A stretch of DNA of 64,000 nt from Haliscomenobacter sp040401995 (GTDB taxonomy: Bacteria > Bacteroidota > Bacteroidia > Chitinophagales > Saprospiraceae). The notes beneath the pieces are model-generated. The model had not been told where the DNA came from, ran no database searches, and was given only the letters and a program-made list of their open reading frames with translations. Each line of letters starts with the position of its first letter. Within the stretch, counting starts at the first letter, position 1. The position numbers were made by a program, and so were the translations under genes. The DNA is taken from assembly GCA_040401995.1 (NCBI GenBank), contig JBBANM010000022.1, forward strand, positions 15,775 to 79,774, written 5' to 3'. Below are positions 8,797 to 17,303 of the stretch, piece by piece.

Positions 8797-8846
8797 AAAA
8801 AACAAGCTTAATCGTTCTTTGCAAGGCGGATTGAGCTTGTTTTTTA
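8797..8846 (+). terminator. Terminator downstream of the J-domain gene
   Basis: AAAAACAAGCTTAATC (8797-8813) pairs with GATTGAGCTTGTTTTT (8829-8845, one G-T pair), followed by a T-rich end. Confidence 0.8.
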
Positions 8847-9010
8847 AAAATTTACAAAAAAGTAACATAAATTAATTCCAAATAAACTACGCCGTTTACT
8901 CAAACCAACAAATCTCCTTTGCTATTTTCTTTTGGTGTTTTTCAATTATTTGGCAAAACCCGCTTTGCGCTTTAAGTACTTAATTTTTCTGAATACGCAA
9001 AGTCTTTTTA

Positions 9011-9042
9011 TTTGGAAAATCCAATAAATAGCACCAATTTTG
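9011..9042 (+). promoter_or_regulatory. Putative promoter of the DEAD-box helicase
   Basis: TTTG (9011-9014) and CAATTTTG (9035-9042) are spaced by 20 bp, close to the Bacteroidota -33/-7 pattern with one mismatch in the -7. The leader would be about 85 nt. Nothing else was recognised between the terminator at 8797 and this site. Confidence 0.4.
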
Positions 9043-9132
9043 CAGCGCCTACTAGAAAGGCTATAGCTATCTGTCCCGCATTAATTTCGCCCTCAGTCTG
9101 CAATTGTAGCCCATCTAGTCTAATAAAAGATA

Positions 9133-10644
9133 ATGAAAAAAATGAATTTCAATGACTTGGCTTTGAGCCAGGAAATGAGCCGTGCAATAACCGAGATGGG
9201 TTTCACGGACGCTACGCCTATTCAGGCTGAGGCAATCCCGCATTTATTGGAAGGGAAAGATCTCATCGGACAGGCACAGACGGGTACAGGCAAGACTGCC
9301 GCATTTGGTATCCCACTTTTGGAAAACTTGCCGGAAGGCGCTAAGCATGTATCGGCATTAGTTGTATGCCCTACACGCGAATTGGCCATCCAAGTTGCAG
9401 TTGAATTGCGTAAACTGGCTAAATTCAAAAAAGACGTCAGCATTGTAGCCATTTATGGCGGCGATTCCATCCAAAAACAAATCCAAGAGCTAAAAAGAGG
9501 CGCACAAGTAATTGTGGGTACTCCAGGCCGAATCATGGATCACTTGGAGCGTCGGACTTTGTCCTTTGCTCAAGTTAACACCATCGTTTTGGATGAAGCA
9601 GATGAAATGTTGAACATGGGTTTCCGTGAAGACATCGAGAACATTTTGCAACAAATGCCCGGGTCTCGCCAAACTGTTTTGTTTTCTGCAACAATGCCCA
9701 AACCAATTATGGACATTGCCCGCAATTATCAAAACAAGCCGGTTCACGTCAAGGTGGTTCAGGAAAAACTGACCAACAACTCAATTGAACAGATCTTTTT
9801 TGAAACTTCAAACTCGGCTCGCCCGATTTTGATTTCAAGATTGTTCGAGATGAATAGCTTGAACCGCTCCATTGTGTTCACCAACACCAAGCGCACTGCT
9901 GACGAACTGGCTTTGACTTTGAAAAACCTGGGATTGAGCGTAAAAGCTATCCACGGCGACCTCAATCAAACCCAGCGGAATCAGGTGTTAACCGCTTTCC
10001 GTGATGGTTCGCTCCAGGTTTTGGTAGCTACCGACGTTGCCGCTCGCGGTATCGACGTCAACGATGTAGACGCCGTTTTCAACTTCGATATTCCTTTGGA
10101 TCCTGAATACTATGTACACCGCATCGGTCGTACTGGTCGTGCTGGAAAAACAGGTATCGCCTTTAGCTTTGTTACCGGTCGTAAAGACTTTTACCGCTTG
10201 AATGACATTGAGCGTTACACCAAAGCTAAAATCGAAAAACAACAAATCCCTACCCTTCGCGAAGTAAACCTGCTGAAAAAACAACGCTTTATGGAGTTGT
10301 TGACCAGCTTGGTAAAAGCGGGCGGTTTGGACAAATACGAGTCGATTGTTAAAGAATTGAATGATGCTGGCATTTCTAGCGATGATTTGGCTGCTGCACT
10401 CATCAAATACAATCTACCTGTCGAAAAAGACGTACAAGAATTGCCAGAATTCGTTGAAGAAAGACGTGAACGCCCTGATCGTGAATTCCGTAGCGGCCCT
10501 CCTCGCAACAACGATTCAAGAAGCAGCAGCGGCAATGGTCGCCCATACGAGAAAAAAGGCGGTTACGAAAAAGGTGGTTACGAAAAACGCAGAGAAGGCG
10601 GCGGTGGTGATAGACCACGTAAATCTCGTTTTGCGCGTGCTTAA
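9133..10644 (+). CDS. DEAD-box ATP-dependent RNA helicase
   Basis: This is a 503-aa cytoplasmic RNA helicase. The Q motif is near residues 5-38 (FNDL...ATPIQ). Motif I is AQTGTGKT (~46-53), Ia is PTRELA, and motif II is D154-E-A-D157. Motif III is SAT, IV lies in IVFTNTKRTADELA, V is ATDVAARGIDV and VI is HRIGRTGRAGKTG. The core ends near 370. A helical linker and then an Arg/Gly/Ser-rich basic tail (from about 440, with KKGGYEKGGYEK repeats) should bind RNA without specificity. This CsdA/DeaD/RhlE-like plan is commonly involved in ribosome assembly and cold growth. The start could be M1 or M4. The long leader may be regulatory, as in cold-induced helicases, but no element was recognised. A strong terminator follows. 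Confidence 0.93.
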   Translation: MKKMNFNDLALSQEMSRAITEMGFTDATPIQAEAIPHLLEGKDLIGQAQTGTGKTAAFGIPLLENLPEGAKHVSALVVCPTRELAIQVAVELRKLAKFKKDVSIVAIYGGDSIQKQIQELKRGAQVIVGTPGRIMDHLERRTLSFAQVNTIVLDEADEMLNMGFREDIENILQQMPGSRQTVLFSATMPKPIMDIARNYQNKPVHVKVVQEKLTNNSIEQIFFETSNSARPILISRLFEMNSLNRSIVFTNTKRTADELALTLKNLGLSVKAIHGDLNQTQRNQVLTAFRDGSLQVLVATDVAARGIDVNDVDAVFNFDIPLDPEYYVHRIGRTGRAGKTGIAFSFVTGRKDFYRLNDIERYTKAKIEKQQIPTLREVNLLKKQRFMELLTSLVKAGGLDKYESIVKELNDAGISSDDLAAALIKYNLPVEKDVQELPEFVEERRERPDREFRSGPPRNNDSRSSSGNGRPYEKKGGYEKGGYEKRREGGGGDRPRKSRFARA

Positions 10645-10671
10645 TTGCTAAGTTAGCTTGCAACATACATC

Positions 10672-10713
10672 AAAACCGAGGCCAGATCATTGCGTATCTG
10701 GTCTCGGTTTTTT
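10672..10713 (+). terminator. Terminator after the DEAD-box helicase
   Basis: AAAACCGAG-CCAGAT pairs with ATCTGG-CTCGGTTTT in a long stem, followed by a T run. Confidence 0.85.
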
Positions 10714-10767
10714 GTTTTTTCCCAGCAACAAAAAAGCCCTGAGATTTGACACTCAAGGCTTTGGAAG

Positions 10768-10839
10768 TGGTCCCGGCAGGAATCGAACCTGCATCTTGGG
10801 TTCCGGAGACCCACGTAGTATCCATTCTACTACGAGACC
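10768..10839 (-). tRNA. tRNA-Arg (anticodon CCG)
   Basis: Read on the minus strand this folds as a full cloverleaf. The acceptor is GGTCTCG/CGGGACC with discriminator A. The D stem is GTAG/CTAC. The anticodon stem is TGGGT/ACCCA with loop CTCCGGA, giving anticodon CCG (codon CGG). The T arm is GCAGG-TTCGATT-CCTGC. The length is 72 nt and CCA is not encoded. It sits alone between the helicase terminator and a phosphatase gene on the other strand. Confidence 0.93.
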
Positions 10840-10990
10840 AAGTAAATATTTACGGACGGCAAAGATAATATTTTTTGTGATCGTTTGCCCATTTTTTGCT
10901 CAATTTCAACAACTCCTTTTCAAGAAGGTTCCTTGCATTTTTGGTATTCATTCGGAGCAAAGATCTTAACTTTACCTACAAATTGGAAAA

Positions 10991-11689
10991 ATGCGCAAAA
11001 TTGCCATTTCTGACATTCACGGTTGTTTTTTCACCTTCCAGTCTATCCTTGATCGTTTGGGACTAACCAAACAGGACGAGTTGTTTCTATTGGGTGATTT
11101 TGTAGACCGCGGAGCCCACACCAAGCAGGTATTTGATCATATCTTTGAATTACAGCAACAGGGCTTCAACTTGTATTGTCTGCGTGGTAATCACGAGCAA
11201 ATGCTGCTTGATGCCCTCTTTTACACTCAAATCGAAGTGAAACGATTTGAAATAAATGGCGGACGCGCCACGCTGGATAGTTTTAAAGCCAATGAGGTGA
11301 TCGACATCCCTCGCGTTTATATAGATTTCATCACCGAGCTACCGTTCTATCATCTCGCCGATCCTTATATTTTTGTCCACGGTGGCTTGGATTTTCGTTA
11401 CCAGGAAGATCCGTTTAAGCGGGAGCAAACCATGTTGTGGATGCGCAATTGGTACCAAAAGACCGATTACACTTGGCTTGGCGAGCGCTACATCATTCAT
11501 GGACATACGCCGATTCCGCGATTGGCGATCGAAAAACAATGGGATACCTTTGAAACTTTACGCATCGCCAACATTGACAATGGATGTGTATATGACCAAG
11601 AAGGAATGGGAAATATGTGTGCGTTGGATCTGACGAATCGCAAGATTTTTTTTGAACCCCGACACCGATTGGATCGAAGGTTACTTTAG
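10991..11689 (+). CDS. PPP-family metallophosphatase (Ser/Thr phosphatase or Ap4A hydrolase-like)
   Basis: This 232-aa protein has the binuclear-metal calcineurin-like core: D8-x-H10 (ISDIHG), GDFVDRG (D36, D39, R40), GNHE (N67, H68), VHGGLD and a final HGHTP. These are the motifs of PPP phosphatases such as PrpA/PrpB and symmetrical Ap4A hydrolases, so it should cleave phosphoesters in the cytoplasm with Mn/Fe. Protein versus dinucleotide substrate cannot be decided by eye. Its 3' end overlaps by 9 bp, tail to tail, the convergent gene for a small protein-kinase-like protein, a suggestive but unproven functional pairing. Confidence 0.88.
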   Translation: MRKIAISDIHGCFFTFQSILDRLGLTKQDELFLLGDFVDRGAHTKQVFDHIFELQQQGFNLYCLRGNHEQMLLDALFYTQIEVKRFEINGGRATLDSFKANEVIDIPRVYIDFITELPFYHLADPYIFVHGGLDFRYQEDPFKREQTMLWMRNWYQKTDYTWLGERYIIHGHTPIPRLAIEKQWDTFETLRIANIDNGCVYDQEGMGNMCALDLTNRKIFFEPRHRLDRRLL

Positions 11690-12202
11690 AAAAAAATCCT
11701 TGAACTGTGCTAATTCGTCCAATTCCTTTTGTACCATCGATTGAAATATCCGATCATCTGCAACTTGGATTATACTTGAGATACCGACATCCACCAAACG
11801 TAGTCCCTTTTCGGTGAGCAGTATATTGTCAAATACCAAGCCGATACTGAACTCAAAACGCAACAAATCCCGATGTACAAATCCGGCTTGGTGCAATTGG
11901 CGAATCTCGTATTCAAACACCTCGAACCACAATTGCCGGCGCTCCAATTCAAACTCCTTAAACTCGAGCGGATAAAGCCGTTCCATCACCAACATGCTTT
12001 GTGGACTAGCGATTTTAAAATCTAGGCGACAAAAATTGACTACCAAATCATTGACGCCGTTGGCGTATTGCATTTTTTCCGCTTCCGCCAGCATTGCCCC
12101 TTCTTCTGCAGGTTCAAAAAGCTTGCCCACCTCCCAATCAGAAAGCGCTACAACAACGTTGTTGAAACCTCGGGAGAGTAATTTTGGGTAAGAAATTTTC
12201 AT
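11681..12202 (-). CDS. Miniature protein-kinase-like protein
   Basis: I recognise no named family, but this 173-aa protein has a reduced kinase-fold pattern. A short N-lobe has a candidate ATP lysine (K27 in WEVGKLF), an acidic helix (39-45) and a hinge-like MERL (73-76). The catalytic-loop H110-R111-D112 is followed by a metal-ligand-like N126 (FDNILL) and a DFG-like D138-V139-G140. The HRD-to-Asn distance is 14 residues instead of the usual 5, so the catalytic loop appears to carry an insertion. There is no glycine-rich loop and almost no C-lobe after the DVG. It could be a small active kinase or a pseudokinase. It converges with, and overlaps by 9 bp, a PPP-type phosphatase. Confidence 0.55.
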   Translation of the reverse strand: MKISYPKLLSRGFNNVVVALSDWEVGKLFEPAEEGAMLAEAEKMQYANGVNDLVVNFCRLDFKIASPQSMLVMERLYPLEFKEFELERRQLWFEVFEYEIRQLHQAGFVHRDLLRFEFSIGLVFDNILLTEKGLRLVDVGISSIIQVADDRIFQSMVQKELDELAQFKDFFLK

Positions 12203-12338
12203 GAAAAATACAATTTGATATTGTATGTGTCGGCATTCGAACCCGAATTACCGTCTTATTCCAGCTTTCGAGCATATAATTTAACCTTTTTTAACCATTA
12301 ATCAATGGCAATTAACCGCACTTAAAAATGCCGCTAGG

Positions 12339-12346
12339 TATCTTTG
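12339..12346 (+). promoter_or_regulatory. -7 box of the outer-membrane barrel gene
   Basis: TATCTTTG fits the TAnnTTTG consensus. The predicted transcript start (about 12352) falls at the first bases of the inverted repeat 12351-12408, so the mRNA would begin with a hairpin. No good -33 box was found. Confidence 0.5.
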
Positions 12347-12350
12347 TTCT

Positions 12351-12408
12351 AGAGCTTGTCCAGAATTTCGGATTCTGGGCTCCCTGAGGCAAAATCTGAA
12401 CAAGCTCT
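12351..12408. repeat. Family B short inverted-repeat element in a 5' leader
   Basis: This 58-bp imperfect palindrome starts AGAGCTTGTCCAGAATTT and ends AAAATCTGAACAAGCTCT, with GGATTCTGGGCTCC in the middle. It shares ends and the TTCTGGGCTCC core with the long element at 7708-7866. It lies between the promoter and the start codon of the barrel gene. Confidence 0.7.
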
Positions 12409-12466
12409 TATCTAAAACTCATGCAATCAACTTAGCATGCTTTGAAATCATCCAATACTGTTCATT

Positions 12467-15268
12467 ATGAAGCACTTATTCCTAAGTTTATTTTTATTCA
12501 TTTTAGGCATTACCAGTATTTTCGCCCAATCAAAAGTCACGGGATCGGTAAATGATACCTTGAAAAAACCACTTGTTGGCGCAACAGTTATGTTGATGCA
12601 AGCCAAAGATTCCCTCCTCACTGGCTTCGCTTTAGTCAACGATAAAGGTAGTTTTGAAATTTCTGGCATCAAACCGGGCAATTATGTGCTACAGGTTAGC
12701 TTTTTAGGCTACCGTACCATCAAAAAAGCCCTTACTGCTCCTGCGGATCAAAACGCTGTTGATGCTGGCGATATTCAACTTGAACCGCAAAGTAAATTAC
12801 TAGATGCAGCGTTAGTGACCGGCGAACGCGAGCCCATGCGCCTGCGCAAAGACACCATCGAATTCAATGCTGGCGCCTTCCAAACTGCTCCCAATGCAAC
12901 GGTAGAAGATTTGATAAAAAAATTGCCCGGCGTAGATGTGGATAAAGACGGTACCGTAAAAGCGCAAGGCGAAACGGTAACCCGCGTGTTGGTCAACGGT
13001 AAAGAATTTTTTGGTCGCGATCCCAAAACAGCCACTCGCAACTTACCTGCCGATGCGGTGGATAAAGTACAAGTATTTGACAAACAATCCGATCAATCGG
13101 AATTTAGCGGAGTCGATGATGGCCAACGGGAAAAAACGATCAACCTCACGCTGAAAAAAGACCGGGAAAACGGTACTTTTGGTACGGCAAGTGCTGGCGG
13201 GGGCAGCCCCAATCGTTTTGAAGGCCGAGCAAACATCAACCGCTTTAAAAAGAACGAGCAATTGTCGTTCATCGGCATGGCCAATAATACCAACAAACAA
13301 GGGTTTTCTATTTCAGAATATGCTGATTTCCTGGGCGGCATGCCTTCAGGTGGCGGCGGCGGCGGTGGTCGCATCATTACGGGTAATGGCGGTTCAGCCA
13401 ATTCTGATGGTATACCACTTGATTTTGGCCGCAATTATGGTTTTACAACCACGGTGGCTACCGGTCTTAACTTCAACCATGAATTTAGTAAAAAGACCCA
13501 GCTCAATGGCAGCTATTCGTACAGCGGTTTTGACAAACAGACCGACAAAAAAAGTCGCCAAGAAAACTTTTTGAAAGGCAGTAGCTATTTTCAGAATGAT
13601 ACTTCCCGTCAGCAAGACAAAAACGCCAATCACCGGCTCAACTTTACTTTGGATCACAAGATTGATAGCACGCAGTCACTGCGGATGATTACGCGACTTT
13701 CTTACAGCCAAAGTCAGCAAGATATCTTATCCAACTCCATAAGTACAACTTCTGAACTACAACCCCGCAACTCCAGTAACCAAACCAACAATACCAAAGG
13801 TTGGGGCATCAACCTCAATACTTCACTTTTGTACCGCATTAAATTGAACAAAAGAGGGCGAAATTTCAATACCACGGTAGCACTAGCGGTTATCGACAAT
13901 CACAGCGACGGCGCCAACCAATCTACCAATAATTATTTCCAAACAAGTACACCAACGGTGCAACAATTGCTCAATCAACAAAGCAACTCGCTGAACGATC
14001 GTTTGACCTACAACATCCGCGCTTCTTATACCGAACCGATCAAACGGGGTCAGTACTTAGAGGCCAATTATTCCTACAACCACCGCGGTAACGATAATAA
14101 CCGCAAAGTGTACGATTTAAAAACCGATGGTAGCTTGGTCTTTTCGCCCAAGTACAGCAACAATTACCGCAACGATTTCAATTTTCACCGGGCGGGCTTA
14201 AACTACCGAATTGCGAACCCAAAGTTCAATTTCACGACCGGCCTTACCTTCCAACAGGCGCAGTTGAATGGCGTACTGATAACCCAGGAGACAAACATTC
14301 GCCGTTCATTTACCAATATCCTCCCTACGGTACGGATGCGCTACAGCATATCACAAACCAAAAACTTGGTTTTTGATTACGATACCGACATCAACGAACC
14401 GAGCATTACGCAATTGCAGCCAGTTCCCAATTTGACCAACCCGCTAAACATTTACCAAGGGAACCCCAATTTGCGCCCTGAGTACGACCACAATTTCAAC
14501 CTCCGTTATATCAACTTCAATCAATTCAATTTTAGCAACTTGTTTGCGTTTGTCAACTTTACCTATACCCACAATCGCATTCAAAACACCCAAAGTATTA
14601 GCGATCGTTTGGTCACCACCAGCACGCCAGTAAACGTGCCAGATGATTACCGCATCATCAGCCGTTTTAATTATGGCGGTAGGATCAAAGCCATTAAAAT
14701 GCGCTACAGTGTGGATGCAGGATTAAATTTCACCCGCAGCATCAACTTCATCAACGATGCGCGGAATATTGCCTCTACCCGCACTCCCAACTCTGGACTG
14801 CGATTGGAAAATCAGGTGAAAAAAATCTGGGACTGGTCCGTAGGCGCTCGAGTCAACTACTCCAACACGGCCAATTCGGTGAATACCACAACAAGTTTAG
14901 CCTATTTCACTTACGAGTATACGGCAGATCTTAGGGTGCCTTTTGCCGATAACAAACTCAATATCACTACGGATCTCAATTACCAACAATACCGTGGTCT
15001 CAACAACGGATTCAACCAAGACATTCCGATTTGGGGCGCTTCCCTTTCTTGGTTCTTCCTAAAAGCCAATAAAGGACAATTGAAATTTGGTGCTTACGAT
15101 ATCTTGAACAAAAACAAGGGAATCAGTCGCCAAGTGAATTTGAACTCCATTTCGGATCAAAACGTCACCTCCTTGGCGCGGTATTTCTTGTTGAGTTTTA
15201 CTTACTCCATCAAGGGTTTTGCCAAAACGAATAATAATCCGGGAGGAATGATGCGGATTATGAGATAA
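12467..15268 (+). CDS. Outer-membrane beta-barrel protein with CarboxypepD_reg-like and plug domains
   Basis: This is a 933-aa TonB-receptor-like protein. A signal peptide (1-20, ending FAQ) precedes a carboxypeptidase-regulatory-like beta domain (about 22-105). A plug-like region (about 120-230) contains VEDLIKKLPGVDVDKDG and VLVNGKEFFGRDP. Then come a Gly-rich linker (GGMPSGGGGGGG, ~290) and a long barrel with many Asn/Tyr/aromatic strands. This is the Bacteroidota OMP_b-brl_3 type, related to SusC/TonB-dependent receptors but shorter. The substrate is unknown and there is no SusD partner here. A hairpin in the leader (12351-12408) may influence expression. A strong terminator follows at 15294. 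Confidence 0.85.
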   Translation: MKHLFLSLFLFILGITSIFAQSKVTGSVNDTLKKPLVGATVMLMQAKDSLLTGFALVNDKGSFEISGIKPGNYVLQVSFLGYRTIKKALTAPADQNAVDAGDIQLEPQSKLLDAALVTGEREPMRLRKDTIEFNAGAFQTAPNATVEDLIKKLPGVDVDKDGTVKAQGETVTRVLVNGKEFFGRDPKTATRNLPADAVDKVQVFDKQSDQSEFSGVDDGQREKTINLTLKKDRENGTFGTASAGGGSPNRFEGRANINRFKKNEQLSFIGMANNTNKQGFSISEYADFLGGMPSGGGGGGGRIITGNGGSANSDGIPLDFGRNYGFTTTVATGLNFNHEFSKKTQLNGSYSYSGFDKQTDKKSRQENFLKGSSYFQNDTSRQQDKNANHRLNFTLDHKIDSTQSLRMITRLSYSQSQQDILSNSISTTSELQPRNSSNQTNNTKGWGINLNTSLLYRIKLNKRGRNFNTTVALAVIDNHSDGANQSTNNYFQTSTPTVQQLLNQQSNSLNDRLTYNIRASYTEPIKRGQYLEANYSYNHRGNDNNRKVYDLKTDGSLVFSPKYSNNYRNDFNFHRAGLNYRIANPKFNFTTGLTFQQAQLNGVLITQETNIRRSFTNILPTVRMRYSISQTKNLVFDYDTDINEPSITQLQPVPNLTNPLNIYQGNPNLRPEYDHNFNLRYINFNQFNFSNLFAFVNFTYTHNRIQNTQSISDRLVTTSTPVNVPDDYRIISRFNYGGRIKAIKMRYSVDAGLNFTRSINFINDARNIASTRTPNSGLRLENQVKKIWDWSVGARVNYSNTANSVNTTTSLAYFTYEYTADLRVPFADNKLNITTDLNYQQYRGLNNGFNQDIPIWGASLSWFFLKANKGQLKFGAYDILNKNKGISRQVNLNSISDQNVTSLARYFLLSFTYSIKGFAKTNNNPGGMMRIMR

Positions 15269-15293
15269 ATGGTTTTACCGGTTGGCAAGAAAT

Positions 15294-15345
15294 GAGCCTT
15301 AATAAATCGTCAGGAATTGATGTCGATTTATTAAGGCTCTTTCCT
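15294..15345 (+). terminator. Terminator after the barrel gene
   Basis: GAGCCTTAATAAATCG (15294-15309) pairs perfectly with CGATTTATTAAGGCTC (15324-15339), followed by TTTCC. Confidence 0.8.
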
Positions 15346-15400
15346 TATATTTACTTGAAATACACCCAGTAGATTTTTCAATCAACAAAATTCTATTTTT

Positions 15401-16186
15401 ATGAAGAGCTGGATCAGTATCGGTTTGTTGACTTTTTTGACCTTAACCTTTGTTTTTGCCCATGAATTTTATTTACTGCCTAGCAATTTCCGGCCAGGAT
15501 TGGGAGAAGAAGTCAATATTGCCGTTTTAGTAGGCGAATATTTCCAAGGCGAACCCTGGGTATCCAAATCCTACCAACCCATTTTTTTTAAACAGTTTTT
15601 TGGGAAAAAAACGACCGACCTAACCGCTAAATTGGGTCAAAAAGGGAGTGATGTTACCCACGATGAGCAAGGTTCGTACCTCTATGCCTTACAAACTGGC
15701 AATAAATACATTGAACTTGAGGCCGCTAAATTTTTGAGCTATCTGAAAGAAGATGGTTTGGATAATGTAATTGCATTAAGAGAAAAAAGAAAAGAACAGA
15801 ACCTCCAAAGTAAGGAATTTTTTGCGCGTTGCGCCAAGACTTTAATTCAAGTGGGTGATAAAACAACGGCTTCTTTTGCGGTTAATACCAAAATGACCTT
15901 AGAGATCATTCCATCCAAAAACCCTTATACGCTTGCCCCAGGTGATGCCCTTTCCTTTCAAATCCTTTTTCATGGAAAACCGCTGGCTGGTGCAAAAATA
16001 AGGTATTGGAATAGAATCGATAAAGTATACACGGAAATAGCCCAATTATCTGACAAACAAGGCAATGTGTCTTTCCAATTAAAAAAAGGGCCGTCGATGG
16101 TTTCAATTGTGACCATGGAAGCAACCCCGGCTGGATCAAAAGCAGATTGGCAAAGTTGGTGGGGAAGCTACACTTTTGCTTTATAG
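15401..16186 (+). CDS. Exported DUF4198-like protein
   Basis: This 261-aa protein has a signal peptide (1-20) ending in VFAHEFYLLP. A His placed right after cleavage, in an H-x-F-x-L-P context, is typical of DUF4198 proteins, which are periplasmic and often sit near metal or TonB uptake genes. The N-terminal half is beta-rich, the middle is charged and helical, and the C-terminal half (about 165-255) reads like an Ig-like fold with LAPGDALSFQIL and GKPLAGAKIRYWN. A role in metal binding is only suggested by the family. Its 3' end overlaps the convergent FkbM methyltransferase gene by 19 bp. Confidence 0.65.
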   Translation: MKSWISIGLLTFLTLTFVFAHEFYLLPSNFRPGLGEEVNIAVLVGEYFQGEPWVSKSYQPIFFKQFFGKKTTDLTAKLGQKGSDVTHDEQGSYLYALQTGNKYIELEAAKFLSYLKEDGLDNVIALREKRKEQNLQSKEFFARCAKTLIQVGDKTTASFAVNTKMTLEIIPSKNPYTLAPGDALSFQILFHGKPLAGAKIRYWNRIDKVYTEIAQLSDKQGNVSFQLKKGPSMVSIVTMEATPAGSKADWQSWWGSYTFAL

Positions 16187-16929
16187 GCAATAAAATAGTA
16201 ATTCAATTTCTTGAAAAACTGCGCTTCAAATTCCAGTTTCGACAGCGCGGGAAGTCCATCCAACCAATTTTTCATCAACGATACCTGCAAACCGGCTGCT
16301 GAAAATAGATCATAAACCTTTACTGGTGTGCTGTTGTAAAACTCGGAGGCGCCAAGACCATGTTCAAAAATAACGACGGGTTGGCAGCGTTTTAAAGTTT
16401 CTACCGCGCCTTCCAAAACCAGCAACTCCCCCCCTTCTACATCGATTTTGATTAAATCCACTTGAAAATCAGCAGGTAAAAAAAGATCCAATTTTTCGGT
16501 TTTTACGGTCAGTATTTGATCCACCTCATTGGCGCGGTCGTATTGTCTTTTTTTGAGTCCGCTATACGATGGATTAGAGACCACGTAATTGAAGCTCGCT
16601 GTACCCGTTTCGTTGCTCAAGGCCAGGTCTACGATGGTTGATTCCGTACCTTGGTATTTTGCCACCAATTGCTGGTGCAAATCTGGAATGGGTTCAAAGC
16701 CAAAATGCTGCCCTTGCGGCGCTGCTTTGCGCATAATGTCCAACACTTCCCCTTTATGACAGCCTACATCAATGCAGTTGCTATTCGGTTTACAAACCCG
16801 TTTGATAACCGCCTGGGTTTGCCGATCATAGCGTTGATTTTGGGTAAAAGCAATGGGTAAGCTTTTGAGCACTTTTTTGACGACTTCCTTCATATCCTTG
16901 ATTCCTTGCGCGTGAATGGTACGGGACAA
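16168..16929 (-). CDS. FkbM-family SAM-dependent methyltransferase
   Basis: This 253-aa cytoplasmic enzyme shows SAM motif I as CIDVGCHKGE (52-61) and an acidic ribose-binding FEP (~78). DLIKIDVEGGELLVLEGA, the characteristic FkbM motif, lies near 160, and VVIFEHG near 185. FkbM enzymes O-methylate sugars, polysaccharides or secondary metabolites, but no glycan or biosynthetic cluster is adjacent, so the substrate is open. M1 gives the full frame; M13 (MKEVVKKV) is an equally plausible start. The 3' end overlaps the convergent DUF4198-like gene. Confidence 0.85.
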   Translation of the reverse strand: MSRTIHAQGIKDMKEVVKKVLKSLPIAFTQNQRYDRQTQAVIKRVCKPNSNCIDVGCHKGEVLDIMRKAAPQGQHFGFEPIPDLHQQLVAKYQGTESTIVDLALSNETGTASFNYVVSNPSYSGLKKRQYDRANEVDQILTVKTEKLDLFLPADFQVDLIKIDVEGGELLVLEGAVETLKRCQPVVIFEHGLGASEFYNSTPVKVYDLFSAAGLQVSLMKNWLDGLPALSKLEFEAQFFKKLNYYFIAYKAKV

Positions 16930-17025
16930 AGGGTACCATAATTTGGCGCAAAATAAGCAATTTTTTTTTAGCCTTTGATTTGGGCATCGATTGCTAGGCT
17001 TTTGTATATAACCAGACGCTATTTT

Positions 17026-17184
17026 ATTCCCGAAGGGAATGTATATTTATAGCACGGTCTAGTGTCTTTTTTCCAAATCCCGAAGGGATTATATGTTTAT
17101 TTTTCATAATATAAACATATAATCCCTTCGGGATTTGGGCAATACTGGTGCTACAGGCTATAGACATACATTCCCTTCGGGAAT
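17026..17184. repeat. REP-like block of four nested palindromes (family D)
   Basis: Four 15-bp hairpins lie at 17026-17040 (ATTCCCGAAGGGAAT), 17076-17090 (AATCCCGAAGGGATT), 17121-17135 and 17170-17184. They form two nested inverted pairs, outer with outer and inner with inner. The flanks also pair (GTATATTTATAGC with GCTATAGACATAC; TATATGTTTAT with ATAAACATATA). The block fills the centre of the 374-bp gap between FkbM and tonB. It resembles REP/BIME sequences; no RAYT transposase is in this window. Confidence 0.8.
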
Positions 17185-17303
17185 CTAAAGGGCAGCTAAA
17201 TAACAAAGTATCGTGCTTCTTGTAAAAAAAGTAACCGAAACAAACCTACATGTTCCGGCCACTCGACCTGTTTCTCCAAACTTGATTGTACAAAAACTTT
17301 CTT

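Noticed and set aside
8659..8875. Two short opposed frames (63 and 69 codons) downstream of the J-domain gene
   Set aside because: They are mirror images produced by the family C palindrome and the terminator at 8797.
9043..9132. Riboswitch or cold-shock element in the helicase leader
   Set aside because: The leader is fairly long, but no known riboswitch core or strong secondary structure was recognised.
17026..17184. Possible CRISPR array
   Set aside because: The repeated units are palindromes in mirrored order with unequal spacers, not direct repeats, and no cas genes are present.
17024..17206. 60-codon frame between tonB and the FkbM gene
   Set aside because: It is made of the four REP-like palindromes and has no coding signs.
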